Positions 1 to 9,275 of a stretch of DNA of 64,000 nt are shown here, piece by piece (the stretch's first letter is position 1; each line of letters opens with the position of its first letter). Source of the DNA: Flavobacterium sp. (GTDB lineage Bacteria > Bacteroidota > Bacteroidia > Flavobacteriales > Flavobacteriaceae); contig NZ_JAIXYH010000069.1 of the NCBI RefSeq assembly GCF_027490375.1, positions 20,328 through 84,327 on the forward strand, given 5' to 3'. Below the pieces are notes generated by a model. That model was not told the DNA's origin, searched no databases, and saw nothing but the letters and a program-made list of their open reading frames with translations. The position numbers and the translations under genes were made by a program.

Positions 1-2906
1 GTAAGCGTTTGTCCTGTATTTCCACCAAAAGTAGCCCCATCAAAACTTACCTCAACTAGACCAGCAGATACATCGATTGCTGGAGACGTAATCGTTCCGT
101 TGATGCTCAACAAAGCATAACCGCCACCACCCGGGTTAAAGGCTGTAGCTGAGTATTGGAATCCTTGGAAACCTGCGTTATTGTACAAGGTTTGCGTGTT
201 GAAAGCGTTGAAGTAAGGAACAGAAAAAGGTACGTAAACCGTTCCTGAAACGGTTACAAAAAATGAGCTTGTTCCGCCTCCAGAAATTTGTACTGAACCG
301 CTGTAGTTGTTGGCACTTAAACCACTCGCCAAACGCACATAAACCGGAGCATTGGTAAGCGAGTTCCCTGTGTATGGCAATTGCACTGAAGGAGCAAAAG
401 TGGTATTATCTATTGAAACCTCGAAGTTGGCTGGTGCAGTAATGGTTAGGAAATCATTTGCAGGCGTTAAATTCGTTGCATTAACCGTGATTGTCTGTGA
501 AGACGATGGGCCATTTGCAACAGGGTAGTTCAAATTAGCAATGTTACCTGGAGTTGCATTTAAACTTGGGTTTGGTGTGTTTTCTACTGTACCAGTAAAT
601 ACATAATTGTTCACACTTAAAGTAGCGGTAGATCCAGAAGTACCAAATCCGTATATTCTAAAGGTAATTTCGCTTGAAATATCTTGAATAGTACTGATAT
701 CAACCGTATTTATAAAACCTGGAGCTGCTGCTGCCGATAAAGTAGCAAATACAGTCGCAAAATTGTCGACACTAGTTCTGAATTGAATAGTTGTAGCGGA
801 AGACTGCTGCAATTGCACTACAAAATTTGTAAAGTCGATTTGTTTACCCGTTCCCGGCGTAATTTTAAATTCGAAATATTTGTTTGGATCGAATGAAGGT
901 ACATTCCAAGTGTTAGCGTTGTAGCGATCGTTTGCGTTAGTTCCTACAATTGCACCTACTCCAGTACTTCTACCAACACCACTAGATGTTACATCTGCTG
1001 CTGTAACCATACCTGTTGTATATGGGTTAGAGTTATTTGGATTAGAACCCGTAATCGGATTTCCAACCAAAGTAGAAGCTACATCAAAAGCAGCACTGTT
1101 TGCACTTGTAACAGTACTATTTGCGGTAATTACTTGCCCCGTTCCTCCAAGAAGCATGGATACGTTAGCAAAAGTAGCTACACCGGCAACAGCGGCAGTT
1201 GACGTTGTCGAACCTGCTGCAAATCCTTGCGGAGTAGTTAATGAGATAGCATCAACAAAATCCAAATCTAAATTCGACAAAGCATCCACAGCACGTACAG
1301 TGAAGCTTGGTGTGATTGGCAACAAACTAAAACCTCCAAGTGGCTGTACGCCAAAAGCAAGTGTTGATGCTGTTACTTCAATTCTATTTTCGTCAAGCGT
1401 AGTTGAAGATGATGCGCCACCAGCGTTTCCAGCAGCAAAAAGTGAACCAGCTAAATCAGCAGTAGCAGAAGTAATAGTTACTTGTGGTCTCGTGTTATCA
1501 GTAACGCTAGCTTTGAACGTAATTAAAAGTGAAAACAATTTTGAAGAACCTGACGCTGCAACTAAATTTAAGCCTGTAAAATTTAGTGTTGCTGCAGCAG
1601 CTAATTCCTGAATTTCAGTTGTTCCGTCGTATAATGCAACACGCTCTACTTGTGCCGATTGTGTCATAGACAGCGTTAATGCTGTAAGTGTTGTAGCAAA
1701 CCCGTCGTCTGGGCTGCCCGCGACGTCGTTTAATGAGAAACGTACCAACTCATAGCTTGCTGTTGTTACATCAGTCCCTTGAAATAATGCATAATTTACA
1801 TTACTTGCTGGTGTGTAAGCGCCAGATACGGTAATCGTTGAAAGCGAATTCGTTGCGCTTTGAACAGGGCCTTGTCGTGGAGAGAAAGTTTCACTTCCAT
1901 TTTGTGTTCCCTCAGTTGAGATTGGAGTTACTGAAAAGCGGATAAACTTTCCAATTTCATTATTAGTCAATGTATACGTTGAGCTGTTGGCACCGTTGAT
2001 TGCAGCTTCATTCAAGCCCGACGCGTTGTCTGCGCGATACCATCTGAAAGTCGAAGCTCCTTCTGGATTATTCTCAACGTCATTGTACGTGTACGAACCT
2101 GTCAAAGTCTGACCAACAAACAAACTACCCGTAAAAGCCACATTTGTAGCAGATGGTGCATTGTTAGCAGCGGTAGCATTAGCTGTTATGCTCACGTTAT
2201 CAACTGTTAATAGCGGTGCGTTACTTGTAGTAGAACCAGTACTTACCGAATATCTCCAAGCAAAGTAAAACGCTTGACCATTCGAAATAGGTGCAGCTGG
2301 AGTAAACACTTTATTACTTACCGAAGTAGTTGCTCCTGGAGCGACTGTATAACCCGTATTATCTGCATCTGCAGTAAAACTTGTTACAAAATCAGGCCCG
2401 CATGACGTCCAGCTTGTTCCATTGGTCGAATAAAACAACTCCATAGTAAAGTTTGCATTAGTGCCTCGACGATACTTTTCTACATCATATGTTATATTGA
2501 AAGATGCAATATTTGATGCACCAGTATTTGAGAGATGATAGTAAACTGAAACTGTTCTAGAAGCAGATCCAGAAGACAATCCTCCAATTGCACTTTCATT
2601 AGTTGCTCCATTAGCATTGCCGCGATAAATACCATTACCCGCAGTACCAGAGACGTTATTTCCTGCCGCAAGTTCAACCGCACTAACCGCTGTGGCAAAA
2701 TTTACTATAGTCCGCTCATTGGCACTTTTTGAAACCCGCCAATTCGTTGGAAGAGCTGCGGTAGAGGATGCCCCCAAACCATTAAAATCTTGGGAAACCG
2801 TAGCTCCCGCAGAAATACTTTGTTGTGCTTGTACCGCTGGCGCAACAAAAAACGTCGCAACAAAAGCCAAAGTAGCAAAACACAATCTTTGTAATCTTGT
2901 TTTCAT
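1..2906 (-). CDS. Large secreted surface protein, 5' part only (C-terminus outside window)
   Basis: An open frame runs from ATG at 2906 to the left window edge without a stop, so about 968 N-terminal residues are visible. It begins with a Sec signal peptide (MKTRLQRLCFATLAF, hydrophobic core, AQA-type cleavage near residue 28). The mature part starts with a QDFNGLG stretch, as in Bacteroidota extracellular proteins with jelly-roll or Ig-like modules. It is rich in T, S, N, V and G and predicted all-beta, with several Ig/BACON-like segments, including one with the FEVSIDNTTF motif near residues 800-870. Such proteins are usually exported by T9SS and end in a C-terminal sorting domain, which cannot be checked here. 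Function (adhesin, nuclease or other) is not determinable from this part. Confidence 0.8.
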   Translation of the reverse strand, partial: MKTRLQRLCFATLAFVATFFVAPAVQAQQSISAGATVSQDFNGLGASSTAALPTNWRVSKSANERTIVNFATAVSAVELAAGNNVSGTAGNGIYRGNANGATNESAIGGLSSGSASRTVSVYYHLSNTGASNIASFNITYDVEKYRRGTNANFTMELFYSTNGTSWTSCGPDFVTSFTADADNTGYTVAPGATTSVSNKVFTPAAPISNGQAFYFAWRYSVSTGSTTSNAPLLTVDNVSITANATAANNAPSATNVAFTGSLFVGQTLTGSYTYNDVENNPEGASTFRWYRADNASGLNEAAINGANSSTYTLTNNEIGKFIRFSVTPISTEGTQNGSETFSPRQGPVQSATNSLSTITVSGAYTPASNVNYALFQGTDVTTASYELVRFSLNDVAGSPDDGFATTLTALTLSMTQSAQVERVALYDGTTEIQELAAAATLNFTGLNLVAASGSSKLFSLLITFKASVTDNTRPQVTITSATADLAGSLFAAGNAGGASSSTTLDENRIEVTASTLAFGVQPLGGFSLLPITPSFTVRAVDALSNLDLDFVDAISLTTPQGFAAGSTTSTAAVAGVATFANVSMLLGGTGQVITANSTVTSANSAAFDVASTLVGNPITGSNPNNSNPYTTGMVTAADVTSSGVGRSTGVGAIVGTNANDRYNANTWNVPSFDPNKYFEFKITPGTGKQIDFTNFVVQLQQSSATTIQFRTSVDNFATVFATLSAAAAPGFINTVDISTIQDISSEITFRIYGFGTSGSTATLSVNNYVFTGTVENTPNPSLNATPGNIANLNYPVANGPSSSQTITVNATNLTPANDFLTITAPANFEVSIDNTTFAPSVQLPYTGNSLTNAPVYVRLASGLSANNYSGSVQISGGGTSSFFVTVSGTVYVPFSVPYFNAFNTQTLYNNAGFQGFQYSATAFNPGGGGYALLSINGTITSPAIDVSAGLVEVSFDGATFGGNTGQTL

Positions 2907-3135
2907 AAAGTTTTAAATTTTTTCGGTACAAAGTTAATTACAATTTATTTGCAGCAGAGTACTTTGTGTAACCAAATTGTTAAGGTTTTTTTTTAGATTG
3001 TTGATAACCGCTAGCAAATTCCCATTTTTACAGCCTACTAATTCGATATTTTTAAGAATTCTCTAAGCGCGTATTTAACGACTCTTTTAAATTATTTTCA
3101 GCGAAATCGGTTATCTTCGACACTTTCAAACGACC

Positions 3136-4398
3136 ATGAAAAAAATTGTTATTCTTTTCCTCGTACTTTCAAGCTCATACAGCTCCTTTGCTGGTTTTTT
3201 GCTACTTCCCATGGACGAAGTGTCGCAGCAAAATCACCTGAAAGCCTATGGGGTTACCTACTGGGTGCTCGCTCAAAATTACAAAGCGAGTTGGCTGCTC
3301 AATTACCGCGGCGGCTCCTTCCTCCTACCCGATACCGCCGAAATCCGCAAAGAATGTCAGATTCGCGGTGTGAGTTTCGAAATACTTTCCGACAGCGAGG
3401 CCGCTCAAATTCAAGACGAAATTTCCTCGCCTTCGCAAAACATGGAAACGGTCATTCTCGAAAAAGCACCAAAAATTGCCGTCTATACACCTAAAGGCAA
3501 ACAACCCTGGGACGACGCCGTGACGCTCGTACTTACCTACGCCGAAATTCCCTTCACTCCTATATACGATGAAGAAGTACTCGCCGACGGACTCCTACTG
3601 TACGACTGGCTGCACCTGCATCACGAAGATTTTACCGGACAATACGGTAAATTCTACGGTTCCTACAAAAATACACCTTGGTATATCGAGCAAAAACGCG
3701 ATGCCGAACTCCTCGCCACCCAACTCGGCTTCAGTAAAGTGTCGCAAGCCAAATTAGCAGTCTCCAAAAAAATACGCGATTTTGTCATCGGCGGCGGATT
3801 CATGTTTGCCATGTGCTCGGCAACCGACAGCTTCGATATTGCACTCTCGGCAGAGGGCGTCGATATCTGTGAACCCATGTTCGATGGCGATCCGAGCGAT
3901 GCGAATTACCAAAGTCAGATCGATTACAACCAAGCTTTTGCCTTCAAAAATTTCATTTTAGAACGAAATCCGAATGCGTACGAGTTTTCGGATATCGATA
4001 CCACCAACAAGCGCGCCATGATTCCGATGGAGAAAGATTACTTTACGCTCATGGAATATTCGGCCAAGTGGGATCCGATTCCTACCATGTTGTGCCAAAA
4101 CCACACGCAATTGGTGAAAGGATTTATGGGACAAACAACGGCTTTCGACCGCGAATTGGTGAAAAATAACGTATTGGTTATGGGCGAATGCCTAATCAAC
4201 GGAGAAGCGCGTTACATTCACGGCGAGCGCGGAAAAGGCATGTTTACCTTTTTCGGCGGACACGACCCAGAAGATTACCGCCATCAAGTAGGCGATGCGC
4301 CCACAGTTCTCGATTTACACCCAAACTCACCCGGCTACCGACTCATCTTAAACAACGTTTTATTCCCGGCGGCACGCAAAAAGAAGCAAAAGACGTAG
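3136..4398 (+). CDS. Secreted protein of the Bacteroidota 'asparagine synthetase B' family
   Basis: 420 residues with a signal peptide (MKKIVILFLVLSSSYSSFAG), so the product is exported to the periplasm or beyond. The body has motifs I recognise from Flavobacterium proteins labelled asparagine synthetase B (YGVTYWVL, LLNYRGGSF, PWDDAVTLVLTYAEIP, DWLHLHHEDFTGQYG, GGFMFAMCSATDSFDIAL, FFGGHDPEDY). Despite the label I see neither an N-terminal catalytic Cys nor an SGG-type PP-loop expected of real AsnB, and a signal peptide would be odd for it. Part of it (GGG..FAMC..TDSFDIAL) resembles ThuA/class-I amidotransferase-like folds. The gene is monocistronic, transcribed away from the large secreted protein, with a near-consensus -7 box (TATCTTCG) about 20 nt before the ATG. 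Family membership is solid; biochemical function is open. Confidence 0.75.
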   Translation: MKKIVILFLVLSSSYSSFAGFLLLPMDEVSQQNHLKAYGVTYWVLAQNYKASWLLNYRGGSFLLPDTAEIRKECQIRGVSFEILSDSEAAQIQDEISSPSQNMETVILEKAPKIAVYTPKGKQPWDDAVTLVLTYAEIPFTPIYDEEVLADGLLLYDWLHLHHEDFTGQYGKFYGSYKNTPWYIEQKRDAELLATQLGFSKVSQAKLAVSKKIRDFVIGGGFMFAMCSATDSFDIALSAEGVDICEPMFDGDPSDANYQSQIDYNQAFAFKNFILERNPNAYEFSDIDTTNKRAMIPMEKDYFTLMEYSAKWDPIPTMLCQNHTQLVKGFMGQTTAFDRELVKNNVLVMGECLINGEARYIHGERGKGMFTFFGGHDPEDYRHQVGDAPTVLDLHPNSPGYRLILNNVLFPAARKKKQKT

Positions 4399-4404
4399 TA
4401 GTTT

Positions 4405-4596
4405 TTGGGCAGCACCCGCCGCACGTTTAGTGGAATCGGGTTGCGGCGGGCCGGGCATTTTGCTGCAATGGCGCTTGCTACAGCTGTTTTTGGTAGCGCT
4501 TTGTCGGCGCTTCTTTCAGTCGCACGCCAAACCGCACCAAAAATCAGCTTTAGCTTCACGGCATTTCCGCGTCATTCCCTGCTGCGGGGTGCGTGC
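4405..4596. repeat. 192-bp GC-rich direct repeat, copy A
   Basis: A 192-bp GC-rich block is repeated without indels at 7405-7596, in the same orientation, with about 20 differences (roughly 90% identity by hand alignment). Shared landmarks are CGCACGTTTAGTGGAATCGG, CATTTTGCTGCAATGGCGC and TTTCCGCGTCATTCC. It begins 7 bp after the stop codon of the gene ending at 4398. The rest of the 385-bp gap to 4784 holds no gene that I can see. Confidence 0.85.
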
Positions 4597-4783
4597 TCGA
4601 AAGAATGCAACACGGAAAAATTAGTGTTTTAATAGCGATAAGGTCATTTTAAAAAAATACCACAAATTTGAATTAAGACCAGTTTGAATTAGGAGAGGCC
4701 TTTTATTTGAAAACAATTGTACTCGGGAGAAAGTGCATTCCATTTCGGCCGCTTTTACGACGGATTTCCTGAAGCTAGCAACT

Positions 4784-5686
4784 TTATTGTTCGATGTATT
4801 TCACAATCTTTGCAACCTCCTTTTTAAAGTTCTCATATTGTTGAGTGACTTTAAAATTCTTTTGATAACACTCGCAGTAATCTCTCCAAGCAGCCTCCTC
4901 TAATTCAATTGATTTATTGCTTGCTTTTTTGTCTGTCAAATCAGATGCTAAGTACTGTTCGTATTGTTCTTGTGAAATCGCGTACATGCTATCATAAACC
5001 GACATACATTCGCTTATTTCATTAATTGGTTTGTCGGGATTTTTTTGAACAATATAAATGTAATCTTCAGTAACTACGAAAACAAAAATGTTGTCTGGAG
5101 GAAATCGTCCAATATCTTGTCCAAGTAATCCAAGACAGGCATAGATTTGACTGCTTTTATCTGACGAAGAACTCTCTGAATAATAAACAGTTGCACTAGC
5201 ATCAGAGATTAATGACGTAAAAATAGTGCTCAATTGCGCTTGTGAAAGATTATGGACAGAAGTAATTTTTTGGGATTTAAAGTAATCGAAAAAGAGTCCT
5301 TTAGAGGTTACAAATACTCTGGAAGATTTAGTGTTAAAAAAGAGACCGTCAAGATTTCCAAAACCTAATTCGGGTATTAAAGTTTCTAAGTTTATTTTTC
5401 CGAATTTGACAACGCTTTTAACGGGTGAATCTTTCAAAATTTCACGCAGCATTTTTTCCAATACCAGCAATGAGTCGCTGTCTTGCTTTAAAACTTCATC
5501 TGAAATGTTGGTGCTGCTTTCAAACTGCTTTTTGAAATATCGAGTAAAATTATTTCGAACGTTTAAATACTCTTGTTCCTTTTCTAGCAGTTTAACGTCA
5601 TTTGAAATAGCGTCTTGATTGTTATCGTTCTTAGTCGAACAAGCAAAAAGAAGAGATAATGCTAGTACACAAAATAGATTTTTCAT
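4784..5686 (-). CDS. Hypothetical lipoprotein
   Basis: 300 residues starting at ATG 5686. A type II signal peptide ends in LLFAC (lipobox Cys at residue 16), followed by a charged linker STKNDNN, so it is probably anchored to the outer membrane facing the periplasm or surface. The rest is mixed alpha/beta with a central serine-rich loop (SESSSSDKSS) and a C-terminal acidic/aromatic helix. No family recognised. It is the last gene (transcription runs leftward) of the 3-kb segment between the two 192-bp repeats. Confidence 0.7.
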   Translation of the reverse strand: MKNLFCVLALSLLFACSTKNDNNQDAISNDVKLLEKEQEYLNVRNNFTRYFKKQFESSTNISDEVLKQDSDSLLVLEKMLREILKDSPVKSVVKFGKINLETLIPELGFGNLDGLFFNTKSSRVFVTSKGLFFDYFKSQKITSVHNLSQAQLSTIFTSLISDASATVYYSESSSSDKSSQIYACLGLLGQDIGRFPPDNIFVFVVTEDYIYIVQKNPDKPINEISECMSVYDSMYAISQEQYEQYLASDLTDKKASNKSIELEEAAWRDYCECYQKNFKVTQQYENFKKEVAKIVKYIEQ

Positions 5687-5824
5687 AGCTTTTTTTATTG
5701 TCTGGTCAAAAAACCAGAAAGCTGAGTTTATAGAATTAATTTCCGCTGATTCAAAAAAGAGCTCGAACTTGCAACTTACTTGGTATTAAACGCGGGAGTT
5801 TACGAGTTTTGCGTAAATGTTGGT

Positions 5825-6154
5825 TTAAATTTCGTCGTCGTCTTCATTTTCCATTTCAGCCGTAAAATCGATTTTTACCTTGCTTTCCGCTTTTATAGCC
5901 CACAACAAGGCAATAAACCATCCAAAGATAGTCCATCCAGTGAGTAAGTTAAAAAGAGCGATAAGCTTCCACTTTTTCTTATCGCGCGCAATTATCGTAG
6001 GAATAAAATAAATCGCTAAACCAACCAAGCTAGCAGTTACTTTTTCGACTGTAATTTCATTATTTTCAAACGGAAGACTACTAAGAAGTGGCTGCCCATA
6101 GCTAAAGTTTACACAAAACAATGAAGGGGCTACTTTTGGTTTTTGAAGTTTCAT
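5825..6154 (-). CDS. Superinfection immunity-like small membrane protein
   Basis: 109 residues from ATG 6154; an in-frame TTG two codons upstream is less likely. Two closely spaced membrane segments occupy the middle and carry the superinfection-immunity family (Imm_superinfect) signature: YFIPTIIA, basic turn RDKKKWK, then LFNLLTGWTIFGWFIALLWA. The C-terminus is very acidic (ENEDDDEI). The phage T4 Imm family blocks DNA entry of superinfecting phage, but chromosomal homologues in Bacteroidota are common and mostly untested, so a defence role is inference. The stop codon directly follows a GTTGGT hexamer on the plus strand. Confidence 0.65.
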   Translation of the reverse strand: MKLQKPKVAPSLFCVNFSYGQPLLSSLPFENNEITVEKVTASLVGLAIYFIPTIIARDKKKWKLIALFNLLTGWTIFGWFIALLWAIKAESKVKIDFTAEMENEDDDEI

Positions 6155-6335
6155 AAACAATTCGAATTAGCGAATTTTTTAATAGTTTCTAGTTTCTTTG
6201 GCTTGCTACCGACACACATTCAAGCTGTTTTTAAGTATGAAATGAGCTAACAAAAAACTTAAAACAAACTTACTAACTTCGAGAGAATTCATGTATGACG
6301 AGTTGCTTTTTGAAAACGCCTCTGAAGACCAAGCT

Positions 6336-7217
6336 TTATTTTTTGTGCTGGTTCCACCATGTCGTCAATTTGTTTATTCTTTCTGGATCTGTCTTGGCAC
6401 AGCTTGTCAAGGCTGTTGGATACGAAATCTTATTTTTGAAAGCTTCGACAATGTCCATTACTTGTCCACCAATTGTCGAACTATCACCAATCGGCAAATA
6501 GGACGAGATAGATTGCACGACACATTTCGCGGGCTCTGTCGATCTAATCAAGGGCATTAAGTCATCTATTTCCTTTCCAGTAACCCAGTTTTCGGGTGCT
6601 TCCATACCAACAGAGAGGAAATTAATTTGTTTTAGATTTTGATTGTCGACCTTTAGGAGTTCGATAAATTGATATACTGTAATTTCGTTAAAATCGACAA
6701 AATAATTATCTAAACTGCTATCTAACAGTCTTTTAATTTCTTGAATGCCATCAAAAAGTGCTCTAAAATACGCCTCTGCTTTCAAACTTGGAATAAATAT
6801 CTGGTCAATAATTTGCTTGGTTTGATAATCTGATATTTGTTCTGTAATCCCATTGCCATTTTGAATTCTAATAATTTTAAATCCTTTTGAAATAGCAATC
6901 AAAATTCCGTTAGCTTTCTCTGTTTTACCAAAATTCCAAGCATTAGCAAGCCGAAGTGTCAGCGCATCAAATCCTTCCTTAGATGTTGCACTTGCAGGAA
7001 TAGTAACAATCGATATTTCTGTTGTGGTTTTCTTTTCATAGTCTACAATCAGACTATCCAAAGTTTTTTCTTCTTCATTTGTAAGAATGTCCTCAAAATC
7101 GTTGACCCAACCCACAGGTTTTGGCAGATTGTTCCAAAAATTGTCCGCTGAAGGTTGTCCATTAGTGATGAAAAAAATACTTAAGAGTACTGTTAAAATC
7201 ATTATCTTTCTTAACAT
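6336..7217 (-). CDS. Secreted TPM-domain protein with unknown C-terminal half
   Basis: 293 residues. The signal peptide (MLRKIMILTVLLSIFFITNG) is followed by a TPM (TLP18.3/Psb32/MOLO-1) domain at about residues 35-165: WVNDFEDILTNEEEKTLDSL, TTTEISIVTI, NAWNFGKTEKANGILIAIS, QTKQIIDQIFIPSL. TPM domains are usually periplasmic; some act as phosphatases or assembly factors. Residues 170-293 (PENWVTGKEIDDLMPLIRST, three cysteines) match no family I recognise and replace the Gly-rich membrane tail often found in TPM proteins. It has its own ATG and about 175 bp separate it from the next gene, so it is not obviously co-transcribed. Confidence 0.7.
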   Translation of the reverse strand: MLRKIMILTVLLSIFFITNGQPSADNFWNNLPKPVGWVNDFEDILTNEEEKTLDSLIVDYEKKTTTEISIVTIPASATSKEGFDALTLRLANAWNFGKTEKANGILIAISKGFKIIRIQNGNGITEQISDYQTKQIIDQIFIPSLKAEAYFRALFDGIQEIKRLLDSSLDNYFVDFNEITVYQFIELLKVDNQNLKQINFLSVGMEAPENWVTGKEIDDLMPLIRSTEPAKCVVQSISSYLPIGDSSTIGGQVMDIVEAFKNKISYPTALTSCAKTDPERINKLTTWWNQHKK

Positions 7218-7404
7218 AGTTGCTCGTCTTAAAATTGGGTACTAACGGATGTGGATTTATAATGTTTCGCATTTGCGCCAAAGTTTGATGCCGAAAACTA
7301 AACGTTGATTATCGACTAAAGTACAAAAACCGTTTTTAGAAGTTAATTTTAAACTCCGGTTTTTAAACGCCGCATGCACGACTTAAAAAAACTAATCGAT
7401 TTGT

Positions 7405-7596
7405 TTGGGCAGCTCCCGCCGCACGTTTAGTGGAATCGGGTTGCGGCGGGTCGGGCATTTTGCTGCAATGGCGCTTGCTCCCGCCGTTTTTGGTAGCAGC
7501 TTCGCGGCGCTTCTTGCAGTCGCACGCCAAGCCACACCAAAAATCGGCAGGCGCTTCACGGCATTTCCGCGTCATTCCCTGCTGCGAAGTGCGTGC
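7405..7596. repeat. 192-bp GC-rich direct repeat, copy B
   Basis: Second copy of the 4405-4596 block, same orientation, exactly 3,000 bp away. Together they bracket the lipoprotein, superinfection-immunity-like and TPM genes. The 530-bp gap 7218-7747 otherwise contains the 3' boundary block at 7671-7743 and no gene. Confidence 0.85.
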
Positions 7597-7670
7597 ACAG
7601 GTCAACGTTTTTTAAGATTTTGAGCTGGGCAAAGACAATCAAAACACCTTTAAAACGATTCAAAAAAAAA

Positions 7671-7743
7671 CGTTTTTGGTAATTATTTTGAACTGGTAGT
7701 TTTTGAGTGGAGTTGTGCGGCGGTTGTGTTTGTTTGCAGCAGC
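7671..7743. repeat. Cassette 3'-boundary block T, copy 1
   Basis: AT-rich block sharing the order GGTA-TTATTTTGAA, TTTTTGAGTGG, GTTGTG, CGGTTGTG and GTTTGC with the copies at 9958-10034 and 42790-42868. It lies just beyond the stop codon of the minus-strand gene ending at 7748; the boundary hexamer GTTTGC (7732-7737) starts 16 nt from that stop. Confidence 0.65.
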
Positions 7744-7747
7744 TTTT

Positions 7748-8254
7748 TCAAATTTCCATTTCTTTTTTCCTTTTTCGAAACTTGCTATAATCGTAAATAG
7801 AAAATATGCAGCAAATAAACGACAGTACTAAAATCGAGTACTTCGAATCATCGAGCGTTCCTAAACTGTAAATTACCTTGTTTTCGATTTCTACTTGAGC
7901 TGGATTTGAATAAGTATAACCGCTCGTATAGATTATATATGTTTTTCCCACATTGCTCGAATCTCCAATTTCTTTCCAATAATTTTTGTATTGTTCGCTA
8001 AATGTCCATTCTCTGCCATTTTCCATTGAAATGATTAACTCAAAATCTTTTATGGTAGAAAAACCTTTTTGCCTTTCCGTAACATCTATTCTCGATTTTT
8101 TGAAAACTTCTACACTTTTATCGTAGTCGTTTAAGTCTTTAGATAAATCTGGTACCACAAAAATGATTGAAAAAACAAAAAAAAGTCCAGAGCCTATGTA
8201 GAATAGTTTACGTCTCGTTTTTAAATAGGAATTATGGTATTCTTCGTATCTCAT
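7748..8254 (-). CDS. Hypothetical two-TM membrane protein
   Basis: 168 residues: basic N-terminus, TM helix at about residues 16-33 (LFYIGSGLFFVFSIIFVVP), a roughly 90-residue beta-rich extracytoplasmic segment with a WTFSEQYKNYW motif, a second TM helix near 135-152, and a basic tail (KFRKRKKEMEI). The topology resembles DUF3592-type proteins, but I cannot assign it firmly. It is a single-gene unit in accessory array 1. Confidence 0.6.
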   Translation of the reverse strand: MRYEEYHNSYLKTRRKLFYIGSGLFFVFSIIFVVPDLSKDLNDYDKSVEVFKKSRIDVTERQKGFSTIKDFELIISMENGREWTFSEQYKNYWKEIGDSSNVGKTYIIYTSGYTYSNPAQVEIENKVIYSLGTLDDSKYSILVLSFICCIFSIYDYSKFRKRKKEMEI

Positions 8255-8433
8255 TGACTTAAAAACTATTTCAAAATTGTAAATAACTTTTTTAAGAAGT
8301 GCGAATTTAGCGATTTCAAAGCACCATTTATCAAGAATACACCTATTCTTATTCGAAGTCGAAGAGTTTTTGCCACCACGAACGCCGCACTTTTGGGTAG
8401 CTGCAGTTAGCTGCTAGCTGTTTTGTTTCCATT

Positions 8434-9036
8434 TCATTCTTTGTTATAAAAACATTGACTTCCGATTGCACCACCACCATATTCTAAAACAACTTTTCTA
8501 TTTACCATAATGTAGTTACAACTGTCATTATATCTTACCTTTAAGCTATCGGGTATTGGTTTGTCAAATACATTAAAAGAATACATTCCGAAACCACTTC
8601 TTTGAAAACTAATATTACAAGGCTCTCCGCTTGTAATGCCAATACAATTTGCCTTGTCTAGTTTATTTTTAAGTGTTTTTAAAGTTTCCTTTGTCCAGCC
8701 AAGTTTCTGTAATAAAGTGTCAGCTTTGCCTGACTCAATTTCTACGTCCCAATTACTTTCAAAATTGTCTCCCACTTTTAAGTGAAAAATCCCCAAAGTA
8801 TTATCGTCTTCAAATTCTATGTGAACTAATTTGTTTGAAGGAACTATTTTGTTTATATATGCTTTAACTTCATAAATTTCAGTCCTTTTATTAGCAAAGT
8901 TCTCTTTTAATTCCGTTACAGAATAGTCTTTGTCAAAACCGCCAAGGGCAGAAAAAATCATTAATACATAGGCAATAAAAATTACGAGTCCAATTCCGCA
9001 TAAAATCAAAAAGCCAAAAAATATTTTTTTTACCAT
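8434..9036 (-). CDS. Hypothetical membrane-anchored protein
   Basis: 200 residues: one N-terminal TM helix (FFGFLILCGIGLVIFIAYVL) followed by a roughly 170-residue domain probably outside the cytoplasm. It has four cysteines and alternates beta strands with one amphipathic helix (TLLQKLGWTKETLKTLKNKL). No named family recognised, though similar small anchored proteins are frequent in flavobacterial accessory regions. Upstream of its start (9040-9232) lies a cassette-type intergenic sequence with GTATAACAGCACC and GTGTTAGTGG on the coding strand. Confidence 0.6.
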   Translation of the reverse strand: MVKKIFFGFLILCGIGLVIFIAYVLMIFSALGGFDKDYSVTELKENFANKRTEIYEVKAYINKIVPSNKLVHIEFEDDNTLGIFHLKVGDNFESNWDVEIESGKADTLLQKLGWTKETLKTLKNKLDKANCIGITSGEPCNISFQRSGFGMYSFNVFDKPIPDSLKVRYNDSCNYIMVNRKVVLEYGGGAIGSQCFYNKE

Positions 9037-9275
9037 TATCTATTCTGTTACTTGGTTTGTCAAGATTACCACTAACACTTTTGGAATTTGTGTACTGGCG
9101 CGTTTCGAAGCACTTCACTGCCAACAAAGCACCAACTTTGATACCAGCACAATCGCGATAGCTATCGAAATAATTTAACCACAGAATCGCCAATTTATTG
9201 TAGGTGCTGTTATACGTTGCAGATCGACACAAAATATTACATCTTGTTGGTTCCTTGTTTTCTAGTTTCTATTTC

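Noticed and set aside
1156..1611. 151-codon open frame on the plus strand
   Set aside because: It lies antisense to the large secreted protein, whose frame is continuous with family-like Ig-type sequence; low-complexity Ala/Val/Lys composition is a mirror of that gene.
4405..4632. Short frames inside the 192-bp repeats (also 7363-7623)
   Set aside because: Both copies have substitutions spread over all codon positions and different frame ends; the DNA, not a protein, is conserved.
4405..7596. Insertion sequence bounded by the 192-bp repeats
   Set aside because: No transposase, no terminal inverted repeats and no target duplication seen; the three genes inside are ordinary accessory genes.
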